Source of the DNA: Deltaproteobacteria bacterium
Lineage (GTDB): Bacteria; Myxococcota_C; UBA6777
Reading direction: 5' to 3'
Assembly: GCA_006226375.1 (NCBI GenBank)
Contig: SBHC01000013.1
Coordinates: 1-50,172, forward strand
DNA length: 50,172 nt
This document shows positions 32,877 through 41,722 of this stretch, in pieces. The notes beneath the pieces are model-generated. The model made no database searches, was not told the origin of the DNA, and was given only the letters and a program-made list of their open reading frames with translations. The position numbers were made by a program, and so were the translations under genes. Each line of letters opens with the position of its first letter. The stretch's first letter is position 1.

Positions 32877-33074
32877 CCTTCTCTCCCTCTTCCCTCGGAT
32901 CGTTTTCTTGAACTTCGCGGCCTCCTTGCTTCATACTCCTCGTTATCAATCGATGTACCAGGCACAGCAGCGGGTGAGGGTGTGGAACACAGGCGGTGGT
33001 TGTGCGTCGTACCTTTGGAGTGGCTCTCCACTTCGAGCAACACCCCTTTTCTGCAGTGATGGTGAGTAGCAGCA

Positions 33075-34199
33075 ATGAAGGTTTCTGAGCATATAGATTC
33101 CAATCTGGGCCAGGTCGATATGTTGGCTCAGATCGTGGTGGGCGTTTCGGGTCGCGTGTTGTTTGTTTCCCCTGGATGCACGGAAAGTTGGGGAGGAGGG
33201 CTTGAGGTGTGGCAGGGGAAAAGCGTTGACACCTATCTGCCCCACGTGGACGCACACCAAACCTTGTTGGACCGCTTGGTGGATCTGAAGCTGGGGAACA
33301 GCGAGTTTGTCTGGCCCTTGTCCAACGGTCCTGTGTTGAAGATTCGCGCCAATCGACTTTACCTGACGCCACAAAGTCTTCAGAGGCTCTGGCGTGACCA
33401 CAACATGCCATGGTCAATCCCTCTGGAAGAGATCGAGGAGGAAGTGTTTTGGCTCACGGTTGTGAACTTGCGGCAGATCCACAACATGTACCAATCTGAC
33501 GCAGAGACCCGGCTGCGGGCCACGATCGGCTCGATCATTGCTGGCTTTGCGCACGAAGTTCGCAACCCGTTGGCTGCGACGTTGAGCCTGGTGGAGGGGA
33601 TCATGGCGCTGGAGGAAGACAGCGAAACCATGCAACCTCTCAGTCGGATTCCTGTCCATGTGGAGCGTATCGAGAACCTGATCAAGGAAGCCCTCTCGTA
33701 TGGAAAGCCACGCGCTCCTCAGGCTTCCTGGCACCAGCTCCATTTCTTGATCCAGCGCTCGGCTGAGATGCTGGCGCAGGCGGGTATTGAGCTTCCGGCC
33801 AGCACGTTTCCCCAAGAATCAACCGTACTTCCTGTATATGTTGACGCGGAACAGATCATTTCGGTGATCGCCAATCTGATGCAGAACGCTGCGGAAGAGG
33901 CGGGCTCTGACGGTGTGATGCTTCATGTGGTGAAAGAACCCGAAAAGACAGGTGACTACTCGCTCCGATGGAACGGCGCTTTGGTGGCCTTGGATGTCAT
34001 GGATCGAGGCGGGGGCGTGGATCCTTCTCTGATCGATACCTTGTTTGAACCCTTCGTTACCAGCAAGAGCAAAGGTACAGGTCTGGGCCTTGCGATTGCC
34101 CGAGATCTGGCTCTGCTCAATGGTGGGAATCTTTATTTAAGAAAAACTTCACCAGAAGGCTCAACGTTTCGTCTCTTGCTGCCGTCTTATGTTTTCTGA
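33075..34199 (+). CDS. Soluble PAS histidine kinase
   Basis: This 374-residue kinase has no membrane segment. The N-terminal PAS-like domain (about 8-110; GVSGRVLFVSPGCTESWG) is followed by HisKA with H160 in IIAGFAHEVRNPLAATLSLV and HATPase boxes NLMQNAAEEA (N), DRGGGVDP (G1) and KGTGLGLAIARD (G2). The overall plan is NtrB-like. It lies 51 bases before an NtrC-type activator on the same strand, its likely phosphoacceptor. The signal is presumably cytosolic; the surrounding roadblock and pseudo-receiver proteins could feed into it (inference). Confidence 0.92.
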   Translation: MKVSEHIDSNLGQVDMLAQIVVGVSGRVLFVSPGCTESWGGGLEVWQGKSVDTYLPHVDAHQTLLDRLVDLKLGNSEFVWPLSNGPVLKIRANRLYLTPQSLQRLWRDHNMPWSIPLEEIEEEVFWLTVVNLRQIHNMYQSDAETRLRATIGSIIAGFAHEVRNPLAATLSLVEGIMALEEDSETMQPLSRIPVHVERIENLIKEALSYGKPRAPQASWHQLHFLIQRSAEMLAQAGIELPASTFPQESTVLPVYVDAEQIISVIANLMQNAAEEAGSDGVMLHVVKEPEKTGDYSLRWNGALVALDVMDRGGGVDPSLIDTLFEPFVTSKSKGTGLGLAIARDLALLNGGNLYLRKTSPEGSTFRLLLPSYVF

Positions 34200-34250
34200 T
34201 CGGGTCACATTGTATTTCTGCGCGAATCCAAGGACGGAGAGACGCAATCC

Positions 34251-35726
34251 ATGAGAGAACATAGCAGCCAGGCCGCTTTATCCACAGGTGCTCTTCCCAA
34301 CAGCCGAATCTTGTTGGTCGAAGACAACGAAGATTTTGCATACGGCTTGTCTCTCTCTCTTCGACGCCAAGGCTACTCGTATCGGATCGCTGCTTCGTTG
34401 AGCGAGGCGCAAGAGATTCTGTCCGAGAGCTTGTTTGATGTGATCTTGCTGGATTTGACTCTGCCCGATGCTTCGGGAACGACAGTCGTCTCCACCGTTC
34501 GTCAGATGCAGCCGGAAGCTGCCTTGCTTGTTCTGACTGGCCGAAACGATGCGGAGTTGGCAGTCCAAACCCTGCGCCTGGGTGCACAAGACTACCTCAC
34601 CAAACCGATCTCCCACAAAGAGCTGCTGAAGTCGATCGGGACCTATTGCAAGCAGATCCAATCCCGACGCAGCCTGCAGCCGTCTTCCAACGACAACCAC
34701 TCTTCCAATTATATGGTGGGCAAATCCCCGGCTTGGCAACACACGCTGTCCATGCTTCGAGCCGCCGCTGCGGCACCCAAAACCACTGTGCTGTTGACTG
34801 GCGAACCTGGTGTTGGCAAGGAAGTGGGCGCCCAACTCATTCACCAACACAGCGACCGGACAGACAAACCTCTTGTCTCTGTGAACATGGCCTGTTTGCC
34901 CGACTCTCTGCTGGAAGCTGAGCTGTTTGGCTACGAGGCAGGCGCGTTTACCGGAGCGCAGAGCACCAAGCGTGGCTTGTTTGAGCAGGCCCAAGGTGGA
35001 ACCCTCTTCCTCGATGAAATCGGTGAAATGCCCTTGGAGCTGCAGGCGAAGTTGCTCCGCGTTCTGGAGGGCAAGCCTTTCCGTCGTTTGGGTGGTGAGA
35101 CTCTGATCACGCCGGACGTTCGCCTTGTCTCGGCAACCAACCGCAACCTGGCAGAGCTGGTGGAGCAAGGACTGTTCCGCAGCGATCTGTACCATCGCCT
35201 TAAGGTGCTGGAAATCTCGGTCCCTCCTCTTCGTGAGCGAGGCGACGATGTTGAGCGATTGGCGCTCCATTTCCTTGCCCGCCTGGGCAACGAAATGGGC
35301 CGCAAGCAGATCCAGTTTTCGTCTGAGGCGTTGCGTTTGCTTCAGTCGTACTCTTGGCCTGGCAACGTCCGTGAGCTGCGCAATGTTGTGGAGCGGGCGT
35401 TGGTCCTCTGTCCTGACACCACGATCTCTCCCTATCACCTCCCTCAAGAATTGCATCCTTCCCGCGAGACCCACAAAGACAACGTCGTGGTGCTTCCCAA
35501 AGTGCCCGTGTTGGAAGTGGTTCGTCCCCCTGCTCAGGAGGACGAAGACCCCTCCGAGATCAACAACCTCGAAGAAAGCCAAGATCTTCGCTTGAAAGTT
35601 GCGATCGCCAATCATATAAAACATGTGTTGGATTTGTGCGACGGTAACGTCTCACAAGCCGCTGCTTGCCTGGATATCACCAGGCAGACGTTGCGTCGGC
35701 GTTTGAAAGAAGCTGAATCTTTCTAA
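34251..35726 (+). CDS. NtrC-family sigma54-dependent response regulator
   Basis: A 491-residue regulator. The receiver domain (17-135) has phosphoacceptor D68 in DVILLDLTLPDASG and Lys in YLTKPIS. The AAA+ domain (about 150-385) has Walker A GEPGVGKE, the sigma54-contact GAFTGA and Walker B GGTLFLDEIGE. A Fis-type helix-turn-helix forms the end (NVSQAAACLDITRQTLRRRL). GGAG lies 11 bases upstream of the ATG. It is paired with the soluble kinase just upstream. A sigma54-type promoter in front of the roadblock gene at 37324-37692 is a candidate target. Confidence 0.93.
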   Translation: MREHSSQAALSTGALPNSRILLVEDNEDFAYGLSLSLRRQGYSYRIAASLSEAQEILSESLFDVILLDLTLPDASGTTVVSTVRQMQPEAALLVLTGRNDAELAVQTLRLGAQDYLTKPISHKELLKSIGTYCKQIQSRRSLQPSSNDNHSSNYMVGKSPAWQHTLSMLRAAAAAPKTTVLLTGEPGVGKEVGAQLIHQHSDRTDKPLVSVNMACLPDSLLEAELFGYEAGAFTGAQSTKRGLFEQAQGGTLFLDEIGEMPLELQAKLLRVLEGKPFRRLGGETLITPDVRLVSATNRNLAELVEQGLFRSDLYHRLKVLEISVPPLRERGDDVERLALHFLARLGNEMGRKQIQFSSEALRLLQSYSWPGNVRELRNVVERALVLCPDTTISPYHLPQELHPSRETHKDNVVVLPKVPVLEVVRPPAQEDEDPSEINNLEESQDLRLKVAIANHIKHVLDLCDGNVSQAAACLDITRQTLRRRLKEAESF

Positions 35727-35732
35727 CAACCT

Positions 35733-35756
35733 TGCATCGCTCTGCTGGAGCAGATG
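35733..35756. repeat. Inverted repeat downstream of the sigma54 activator
   Basis: TCTGCT-GG-AGCAGA flanked by GCAT/ATGC makes a compact hairpin just after the stop codon at 35726. No T run follows, so it is at best a weak terminator. Confidence 0.35.
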
Positions 35757-35892
35757 CAGCCACACGACAAGTGCGTTATCATTGGCTCGTCGCGGTCCTC
35801 TGTGTTTTGAGTGGGCTGTGACCGACTTTTCACCAACCTAATTTCGTTAAACTTCCCTTCGTTTTTCTGGGCGTGCTGAGGCTCTCGATACC

Positions 35893-37158
35893 ATGCGCTC
35901 CATTTTGATCATCGATGACGAGTCCGATCTTTGTCATTCTTTAGCGCGGATTGTGCAGCGGAAGATACCGTCGTTCAGCGTCCGAAACACCAGCGAGCCC
36001 AACGAAGCCCTCGAATGGTTGGAAGAAGAGGCTCCTGCGCTGATCATTACAGACATTCGTATGCCTGAGATCTCTGGGTTGGATCTGGTGGCCCGGGCCA
36101 TTCGCTTGTGGGGCAACTTGCCCATCATTATTACAACAGCGTTTGCTTCTCCAGAGCTGGCCCGTGTTCTTGATCTTCAGGCTTTTCACTACCTTCCAAA
36201 GCCGTTTCGGAGCCAGGAACTTCTGCTGCGCATTCAACAAATTCTTGGCCTTTCTTCTCCCCAGCATCCTGAGTCGATGGAGCCTGCCTCCCCATCTTCT
36301 CTGGTGATGGACATGATCCAACTGCACGCATTGACCTGCAGCACAGGGGCCCTTCGCATGATTCGACCCCGAGAGATCGGCGAGATCTTCTTCTCCAAAG
36401 GGCGGATCGTTCATGCAGAAGTTGGGGTCTTGGAAGGAGTCCCTGCCTACGAGATCTTATCCTCCTGGTCGGACTGTCAGTTCGTGTTTATGCACTCTCG
36501 GACATCCATTGAGACCATCCGAATTCCTACGGCCTTGCTAGTGAAGCGCTCTCTTAGAGGCGGAAGCTTTGAGTCGGTCTCTCAGTTGGATCTTCCTGAT
36601 CTGGGAAGCTCGACGGTCTATGCCACTCCTCCTTATGGGAAGCAATCGTTGGGCTTGCCTTTTTCTCCTCCAACACCACCTCCCCCTTGGATGGACTCGT
36701 CTTCTCCTGAAGTTCCAAGCAACACAAAGTACCAGGCCAAGATCCCATCGCACGATGAGCTGCAGTCCGGTCAGGTCGTGAACAATGTGGATGCCTGCCT
36801 GCAGCGATTGCGTGGCATGAGCGGTTTGATTGCTGCCTACATTATCGATTTGGAGACCAACCGGCCGATCGCATCTGTGGGTGAGCTGTCGTCACGTTGG
36901 GACGTTTCCATTCCCGAGCAAAGTCAGTTCCTGTGCAACAAGTACAAGCTACTGCGCTCTCTGGGGGTCAACGAACAAATCGAGGAGACTGTGATCAGTA
37001 GCAACGAAACCTATCAAGTGTTTCGACCCAGCTCGCGCTACCCTGGCATTGTGTTTTTTATCATCCTGGAATGTGACAACGCGAACCTGACCCTTGCAAG
37101 ATTGCTCCTCACCGAAGTTGAACTTCAGCTGGTGTTGGCCAAGAAAGTAGACTCCTAA
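35893..37158 (+). CDS. Receiver / DUF4388 / roadblock response regulator
   Basis: A 421-residue protein with an intact receiver domain (1-120; acidic pair IIDDES, phosphoacceptor in IITDIRMPEISG, Lys in YLPKPF). DUF4388 follows (about 135-210; SSLVMDMIQLHALTCSTGAL, GEIFFSKGRIVHAEVG). After a Pro-rich linker, the C-terminal roadblock/LC7-like domain (about 295-420) has GLIAAYIIDLETNRPIASVG and NLTLARLLLTEVELQLVL. Same architecture as the proteins encoded at 27488 and 31701, but here phosphorylation is possible, so it could be the switchable member of the set. It lies 166 bases after the sigma54 activator and has GAGG upstream. Confidence 0.88.
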   Translation: MRSILIIDDESDLCHSLARIVQRKIPSFSVRNTSEPNEALEWLEEEAPALIITDIRMPEISGLDLVARAIRLWGNLPIIITTAFASPELARVLDLQAFHYLPKPFRSQELLLRIQQILGLSSPQHPESMEPASPSSLVMDMIQLHALTCSTGALRMIRPREIGEIFFSKGRIVHAEVGVLEGVPAYEILSSWSDCQFVFMHSRTSIETIRIPTALLVKRSLRGGSFESVSQLDLPDLGSSTVYATPPYGKQSLGLPFSPPTPPPPWMDSSSPEVPSNTKYQAKIPSHDELQSGQVVNNVDACLQRLRGMSGLIAAYIIDLETNRPIASVGELSSRWDVSIPEQSQFLCNKYKLLRSLGVNEQIEETVISSNETYQVFRPSSRYPGIVFFIILECDNANLTLARLLLTEVELQLVLAKKVDS

Positions 37159-37273
37159 ACCAAGGACGCACGAAACCTTTGCGACTTGCGATCCTCTTGG
37201 ATGGACTCCGAGCTTGGAGCCATGCCCATGGAGCGTTTGTATGGATGGGTAGCTTGGGTAGATTAAACAGGAA

Positions 37274-37293
37274 AACCGTCGAAAGTGACGGTT
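37274..37293 (-). terminator. Hairpin terminator after the roadblock gene
   Basis: AACCGTC and GACGGTT form a perfect 7-bp stem with a 6-base loop, about 30 bases past the stop at 37324. On the minus strand it is followed by TTCCTGTTT. Confidence 0.6.
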
Positions 37294-37323
37294 GATGGGG
37301 ACTTTTTGGGGGGGGAGTTGGTC

Positions 37324-37692
37324 TTAGGTGAGGCTGAGGTGGTTGTCAATCTCAGCCAGTTCGATGCGAGCCATGGCGAGGTTGGCGCGCTTGCGGTCGA
37401 GGACGATGTAGAAGAAGACGTTGATGTTGTTGTGCATCATACGAATCAAGTGGTACTGCGTGTCGAGGGTAATCAGGATGTCTTCGATCAGGTCTTTCAG
37501 GCCAAGCTTGTCACGAACGTTCTTCTTGGCGCGAACCACTTCGGTGTTTCCTGCTGCAGCGAGGTCGAGGTTCAAGCCGCCACCACCTGCAGTTCCCAAA
37601 CACATGCCGGATTGGAAGTCTACGAGAGCTGCGCCGACTGCGCCTTGGATGTTCATTGCTTTGTTCAAGGATTCTTGGATGTTGTTTGCCAT
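37324..37692 (-). CDS. Stand-alone roadblock/LC7-domain protein (minus strand)
   Basis: A 122-residue single-domain protein of roadblock/LC7 type: helix IQESLNKAMNIQGAVGAALVD, strands GMCLGTAG, helix NTEVVRAKKNVRDKLGLKD, strands DILITLDTQYHLIRMM and INVFFYIVLDRKRANLAMAR, final helix. It resembles the C-terminal domain of the receiver/DUF4388/roadblock protein encoded convergently. GAGGAAC lies upstream of the ATG. A sigma54-type promoter is predicted about 150 bases upstream, so it may be an output of the nearby sigma54 activator. Proteins of this family usually dimerise and contact Ras-like GTPases, none of which is in this window. Confidence 0.85.
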   Translation of the reverse strand: MANNIQESLNKAMNIQGAVGAALVDFQSGMCLGTAGGGGLNLDLAAAGNTEVVRAKKNVRDKLGLKDLIEDILITLDTQYHLIRMMHNNINVFFYIVLDRKRANLAMARIELAEIDNHLSLT

Positions 37693-37842
37693 GATCTTTG
37701 TTCCTCGTTAGACCCGTTGTGACGTTCTCTTCGCGTCATATCTCTCTGCTTGTGGAGGGCGTCAGCCTGACAGCAAAGAAAGGGTAGTTGCATGGTTGAC
37801 TGAGTAACTTCTTTCGAAGTGTCGTTGTTTGCCCTCTCCTTA

Positions 37843-37858
37843 AGCAAGGCCGGTTCCA
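37843..37858 (-). promoter_or_regulatory. Candidate sigma54 promoter for the roadblock gene
   Basis: On the minus strand the sequence is TGGAACCGGCCTTGCT: invariant GG and GC exactly 10 bases apart, the -12 half perfect (TTGCT), the -24 half 5 of 7. It predicts a leader of about 140 bases. Confidence 0.5.
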
Positions 37859-37925
37859 ATCTTGACGATCGAAGCAAAGTCTATGGATCTTCAGGTGTTA
37901 TCTTTTTTGGCTGGAGAACATCTTC

Positions 37926-38022
37926 AGGAAGTGGGTGATTCTTGACCACCTGTTTGGAGAGGAAGTGGATGATTTTTGACCACCTGCTTGGAGAGGAAGT
38001 GGATGATTTTTGACCACCTCGC
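37926..38022. repeat. 34-bp direct repeats, about 2.9 copies
   Basis: The unit AGGAAGTGGATGATTTTTGA plus CCACCTGCTTGGAG begins at 37926, 37960 and 37994. The last copy is cut and runs into CGCCAAAACGAGTTC. Ordered direct repeats of a GTGGTCA-type motif occur at the ends of IS21-family elements, so this could be an orphan end. No transposase is present. Spacing is head-to-tail without spacers, so it is not a CRISPR array. Confidence 0.7.
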
Positions 38023-38107
38023 CAAAACGAGTTCAAAATCATCCATACGATCCCAACGATCGGGGTTTGTGTAAGACGATGATCACTGCAATGGGTCTTG
38101 GAGGAGA

Positions 38108-40303
38108 TCAAGAAGGGGAGGGAACGATCCACAGGAAGGTTTTGTAGCGGACGGAGAGGATATGAAACAAGCTATGAGGAGGACGTTGGTAGCGTTGGGC
38201 TTCATGCACTGCAAGAATATGAATGGCTCCTTCACGATCGATCGCGAGATCTCCCAGGCTGAAGGGGAGGGCGGCGATCGAGGAGGCCCACAGCCAGTTG
38301 CCTTTGGGAGAGAGGCGAGCGAGGAACCCGTCGCCTTGTTGGTGCTGGGAATGAAGCAAAAAGGAGCCACACTGGAGAGTTCCGCTGAAGCGACCACCGA
38401 TGAATATGTTGCCCTTCGGTCCCAAGGCGAGGCTGGCTTCACCCGCCCAGGATGATCCGCCGCCAAAGCTGCGCCCCCAGATCCATTGTCCTTGGGCGCT
38501 TAACTTGGCGATAAACCGGGCGTTGGTGCCACTTAAGGGGAGCAACTTGGTGCCCACGCGCAGCGGACGAAGGTAGGTTCCTGTTAAGTAGATGGAGCGC
38601 GATGTGTCGATGGCGAGCCGAACAGAAGACACAAACGGTTGCGCTGAGGACCAGGCTTCAGTGGCCAAAGCGAGCCAATGGACCTGACCGCTGGAAGACA
38701 GGTTGGCGACCCAGATCGTTCGTTGACGCAAAGACTTTTGTCCCAGGCGTACAACATTAAAGAGGGTGCCTGTGAGCACTGCATGACCTGAAGAGGAGTA
38801 CGCAACGTCCGAACCATAGGCGTTTCCGCGCAAACCTTTCATCGCGTGAAGCCAACGCAGCGCTCCTGTGGAGGAGAACGAAGCGACAAAGGCGTTGGAG
38901 GGCGATTGGGTTTGCAAGGAGCGTGTGTCCCAAGCGATGGTTTTGGAGAATGTGCTGATTAAGGTGCAATGCCCCTTCTTGTTGACAGCGATTCGGGCTG
39001 AGGAGAGGAGCCCTTTTACCTTTAACATTCGTGCCCAGCGCCATTGTCCTGAGGCTGAGATCTGAGCCAGGAAGATGCCTCGACCCTTAAGCTTGATCTT
39101 ACCGAACACGACTGTCCCAGTGAACGTTCCTGTCAACCAAACACGACCGTCGGGGGTCACGGCCATATCAGTGACCTGTTCAAATCCTTGCCCTTGTGTT
39201 GCGAGCGCCCAGAGAGGTCTGGCGCTTGCGTCGTGCTTCACCACAAAGATTGAATTGGGTCCTTTGCCTTGAAGGTGCATCTCGCCAAACATCACATACC
39301 GTGAAAAGTTGCCAGCTGTGTACACCGAGCGTTTGCGATCGATGTGCAAGGCGCGCCCCATAACATCGGCGGAAGAGAGTCCGATGGCGTGCCGACGACC
39401 GGGGACCGAAAGCACCACTTGGTTTTGGAGTGTGCCCAAGAGAACCGGATGTTGGATGCAGCTGGTGAGGCGGGCTAGAGGAGGAACGCTTCGTTGCAAG
39501 TAACGCCAGACTTCCCAGAGCGTGACCACTCCGTTTCGATCGACGTCGGCGCTGCCGTGCAACGCTTGCATGAGCGCATACGTGAACACGCCGTGCTGAA
39601 GCGTTGGTGACTCACAGCTCGCCTCGTTAAAGCGGGAGGAGGCCAGCACCACAAAGCCTTGTCGATGTTCGTAAGCAGAGGCTCGGAACGGCTGATGGGG
39701 AAGCTGGGAGGATTCTTTTGTCTTCTTGCGACGTCGGGGCTTGGGGCGACTGCGTGTGATCGGTTGGGTGGGACGTTGCGCAAAGCTGCTGTGACAGGCG
39801 TCGAGGAATAACAGCGTGGTCTGTGCCTTGAGCTGGCGGAGGGAGAGGTTGATCTCAAAGTGAGGTATGTCAAAGTGTCGGAGCGTGTAGCGGCTGTCGT
39901 AAGGAACCCAGTAGCTTATCCCGTTGTGCGAGTAGCCATGGCCCGAATAGTAAATGAGCGCGGTATCTCCGGCCTTTGCGCGCTGGCGAAGCCAAACTTG
40001 CAAGGCGTATAGGATGCGTGTGCGGGTCGCCTGTCTTCCTGTGATCAGTCGGATTTGGTTACGGGGCACGCGTCCGCTGGAGATCAGATACTCCATTAGC
40101 ACCGAAGCGTCACGTTGGGCATACGAGAGCTTTCGAATGTTTGGGTTTTTGTACTGGTTGATGCCGATCAGCACCGCGTAAAGCTTTCCCTCGGCGACCT
40201 TGGGGCTGTATCCGCTTCCGACAAGGTAGAGCAACACGCCCCATACTACCGGATGTTTCCAACAAGAACTCAACCGACATGGTACATCGTAGTGCGCATG
40301 CAT
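38108..40303 (-). CDS. Caspase-like protease fused to a beta-propeller (SBBP-type) region
   Basis: This 731-residue protein has an N-terminal hydrophobic segment (HPVVWGVLLYLVGSGYS, residues 17-33), probably a signal peptide. A caspase-fold domain (about 38-270) has H122 in ALIYYSGHGYSHNG and C170 in LLFLDACHSSF, the standard His/Cys dyad. From about 310 to the end there are recurring 45-60-residue beta repeats ending in FVVKHDASARPLWALATQ, FLAQISASGQWRWARML, WVANLSSSGQVHWLALAT and FIAKLSAQGQWIWGRSFG, the pattern of SBBP beta-propeller repeats. It could be an extracytoplasmic protease with its own sensor propeller (inference). AGGAGG lies 4 bases before the ATG. It follows a lipoprotein gene by 90 bases. 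Confidence 0.87.
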   Translation of the reverse strand: MHAHYDVPCRLSSCWKHPVVWGVLLYLVGSGYSPKVAEGKLYAVLIGINQYKNPNIRKLSYAQRDASVLMEYLISSGRVPRNQIRLITGRQATRTRILYALQVWLRQRAKAGDTALIYYSGHGYSHNGISYWVPYDSRYTLRHFDIPHFEINLSLRQLKAQTTLLFLDACHSSFAQRPTQPITRSRPKPRRRKKTKESSQLPHQPFRASAYEHRQGFVVLASSRFNEASCESPTLQHGVFTYALMQALHGSADVDRNGVVTLWEVWRYLQRSVPPLARLTSCIQHPVLLGTLQNQVVLSVPGRRHAIGLSSADVMGRALHIDRKRSVYTAGNFSRYVMFGEMHLQGKGPNSIFVVKHDASARPLWALATQGQGFEQVTDMAVTPDGRVWLTGTFTGTVVFGKIKLKGRGIFLAQISASGQWRWARMLKVKGLLSSARIAVNKKGHCTLISTFSKTIAWDTRSLQTQSPSNAFVASFSSTGALRWLHAMKGLRGNAYGSDVAYSSSGHAVLTGTLFNVVRLGQKSLRQRTIWVANLSSSGQVHWLALATEAWSSAQPFVSSVRLAIDTSRSIYLTGTYLRPLRVGTKLLPLSGTNARFIAKLSAQGQWIWGRSFGGGSSWAGEASLALGPKGNIFIGGRFSGTLQCGSFLLHSQHQQGDGFLARLSPKGNWLWASSIAALPFSLGDLAIDREGAIHILAVHEAQRYQRPPHSLFHILSVRYKTFLWIVPSPS

Positions 40304-40393
40304 GATCCCTCCTCAGCTTGGGGTGCTGTGTCTTCCATCCCTGGATGGTCAACCAAATGTCCCAAAAGTTCAAGGAAAGATTCAAAGAGAGGA

Positions 40394-41722
40394 TTAGCGC
40401 ACAAAGTGGGTGGGGTGGCCCGGAAGAGGTTGGCTGTGAATCACGCGCAAGGCGTTGGTCCGAGTGTTGAGGGAGAGGACCTTAAGAAACGCGCCTTCGT
40501 TTTGGTGGACCAACGCGTAGATGGTGTCGTTTCGCGTGATTAAGTCGGTGGTGGTGCCGCCCAGATAGGTTTCGGTTCGAGACTCTTGCTTGAAGTTGTT
40601 GTCGAACACTTGAACGCCACCGCGCTGTGAACCGACCAGGATGTGCTTGGATGCCGTCGTTAATCCTTGCCAGGCTCCAGAGTGGTGGGCTTTTTTGTGG
40701 GGTTTGACTTCATACTCTCCCAGAGGCATCAGCCCTTTGCTTTCGATACGGAAGCTTGCGACCAGGTGTCCGGTTATGCCGTCTTGTTCGTACGTTCCAT
40801 ACATGGCCAGGATGCCATGGTTGGCTACCATACGATGGTAACGAAGTCCCGGTCGGCTGGGCAGCGGCGCGCCGAACTTCTGGGCACCCAGGCCATTCGC
40901 CTGAAGCTTGTAGACAAACACATACTTAATGTACGAGGAGTCGTGCAGACCCAGCAGGGTGTTTCCGGTTCGAACCAGTCGGTGAATCTGGAGGCCTTCC
41001 TCTGCGATGTCGGCTTTGGGTGCCTTGAACTTGCATAAGGGCTTGTGACTCTGAGCCATGTCCACCGCTTGGATCTTGTTGTGACTGACAAGATAGGTGT
41101 AGCCCCGGTACGTTTGCAGCGAAGAAGACATGGTCTGCTCAACGATACGTCGCTCCGTTTCTGCACGTTCGGCAAACAAGGTCTGACGTTGAAGTACCGC
41201 CTGGCCGTCTTGGTTTTGGACGGTATGAAGCTGGTTTCCATCCAACGATGTATGGAGCGATGTTTGCCCTTGTTCCGGGGAAAACGACACGCTGCGTGTG
41301 GTGCCCAGGCGAACATGACGAGATGAACTCACCAACAGCGGAGTGATCGAGAGATGGCTCTCTCTGGCCTCCATGACCGCCAAGATTGTGCCCTTTGGCT
41401 TTGAGGTTTGGGCGTTGCGAACGCGAAATCCGTCGCAACCTTCCTTCGCAGCGGGGATATCGATCGATTTGCCAGACCGTCCTTGGGAGGTGCTCCCGCC
41501 GCTCTTTCCCGGAATGTCTGACAAAGAACGGGCTCCGGTTGTCGCGTTGGGTTGTTGTTGAAACGGTTGACTGTAGTTTTCTATCTCGCCCCAATCATGG
41601 GGGCCACACGCTGTCCAAAGAGGCAGCGAGAACAGAAGCAAAAAGAAGACACTCGTGAACGATTGGGGTTTCCATACAACTCGGTGTGCAGACGCACGTG
41701 TACCTACGTGGTTCGTTTTCAT
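40394..41722 (-). CDS. Putative propeller-like lipoprotein upstream of caspase gene
   Basis: A 442-residue exported protein of unknown function. The N-terminus carries a signal sequence ending FSLPLWTACG; the Cys at about residue 39 suits lipidation though the -3 Trp is atypical. A Ser/Gly/Gln-rich linker follows, then a region (about 130-442) of repeated beta strands (YTYLVSHNKIQAVDM, IHRLVRTGNTLLGLHD, HGILAMYGTYEQDG, HILVGSQRGGVQVFD, DTIYALVHQ) that looks like a beta-propeller. It is 90 bases upstream of the caspase-propeller gene on the same strand, so they are probably co-transcribed. The pairing of a propeller lipoprotein with a caspase mirrors the block at 14.2-21.5 kb. Confidence 0.65.
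   Translation of the reverse strand: MKTNHVGTRASAHRVVWKPQSFTSVFFLLLFSLPLWTACGPHDWGEIENYSQPFQQQPNATTGARSLSDIPGKSGGSTSQGRSGKSIDIPAAKEGCDGFRVRNAQTSKPKGTILAVMEARESHLSITPLLVSSSRHVRLGTTRSVSFSPEQGQTSLHTSLDGNQLHTVQNQDGQAVLQRQTLFAERAETERRIVEQTMSSSLQTYRGYTYLVSHNKIQAVDMAQSHKPLCKFKAPKADIAEEGLQIHRLVRTGNTLLGLHDSSYIKYVFVYKLQANGLGAQKFGAPLPSRPGLRYHRMVANHGILAMYGTYEQDGITGHLVASFRIESKGLMPLGEYEVKPHKKAHHSGAWQGLTTASKHILVGSQRGGVQVFDNNFKQESRTETYLGGTTTDLITRNDTIYALVHQNEGAFLKVLSLNTRTNALRVIHSQPLPGHPTHFVR

Noticed and set aside
34278-35624. 448-codon minus-strand frame
   Set aside because: Exact antisense shadow of the sigma54 activator gene.
37926-38022. CRISPR array
   Set aside because: Units abut directly with no unique spacers, there are only about three copies, and no cas genes are present.
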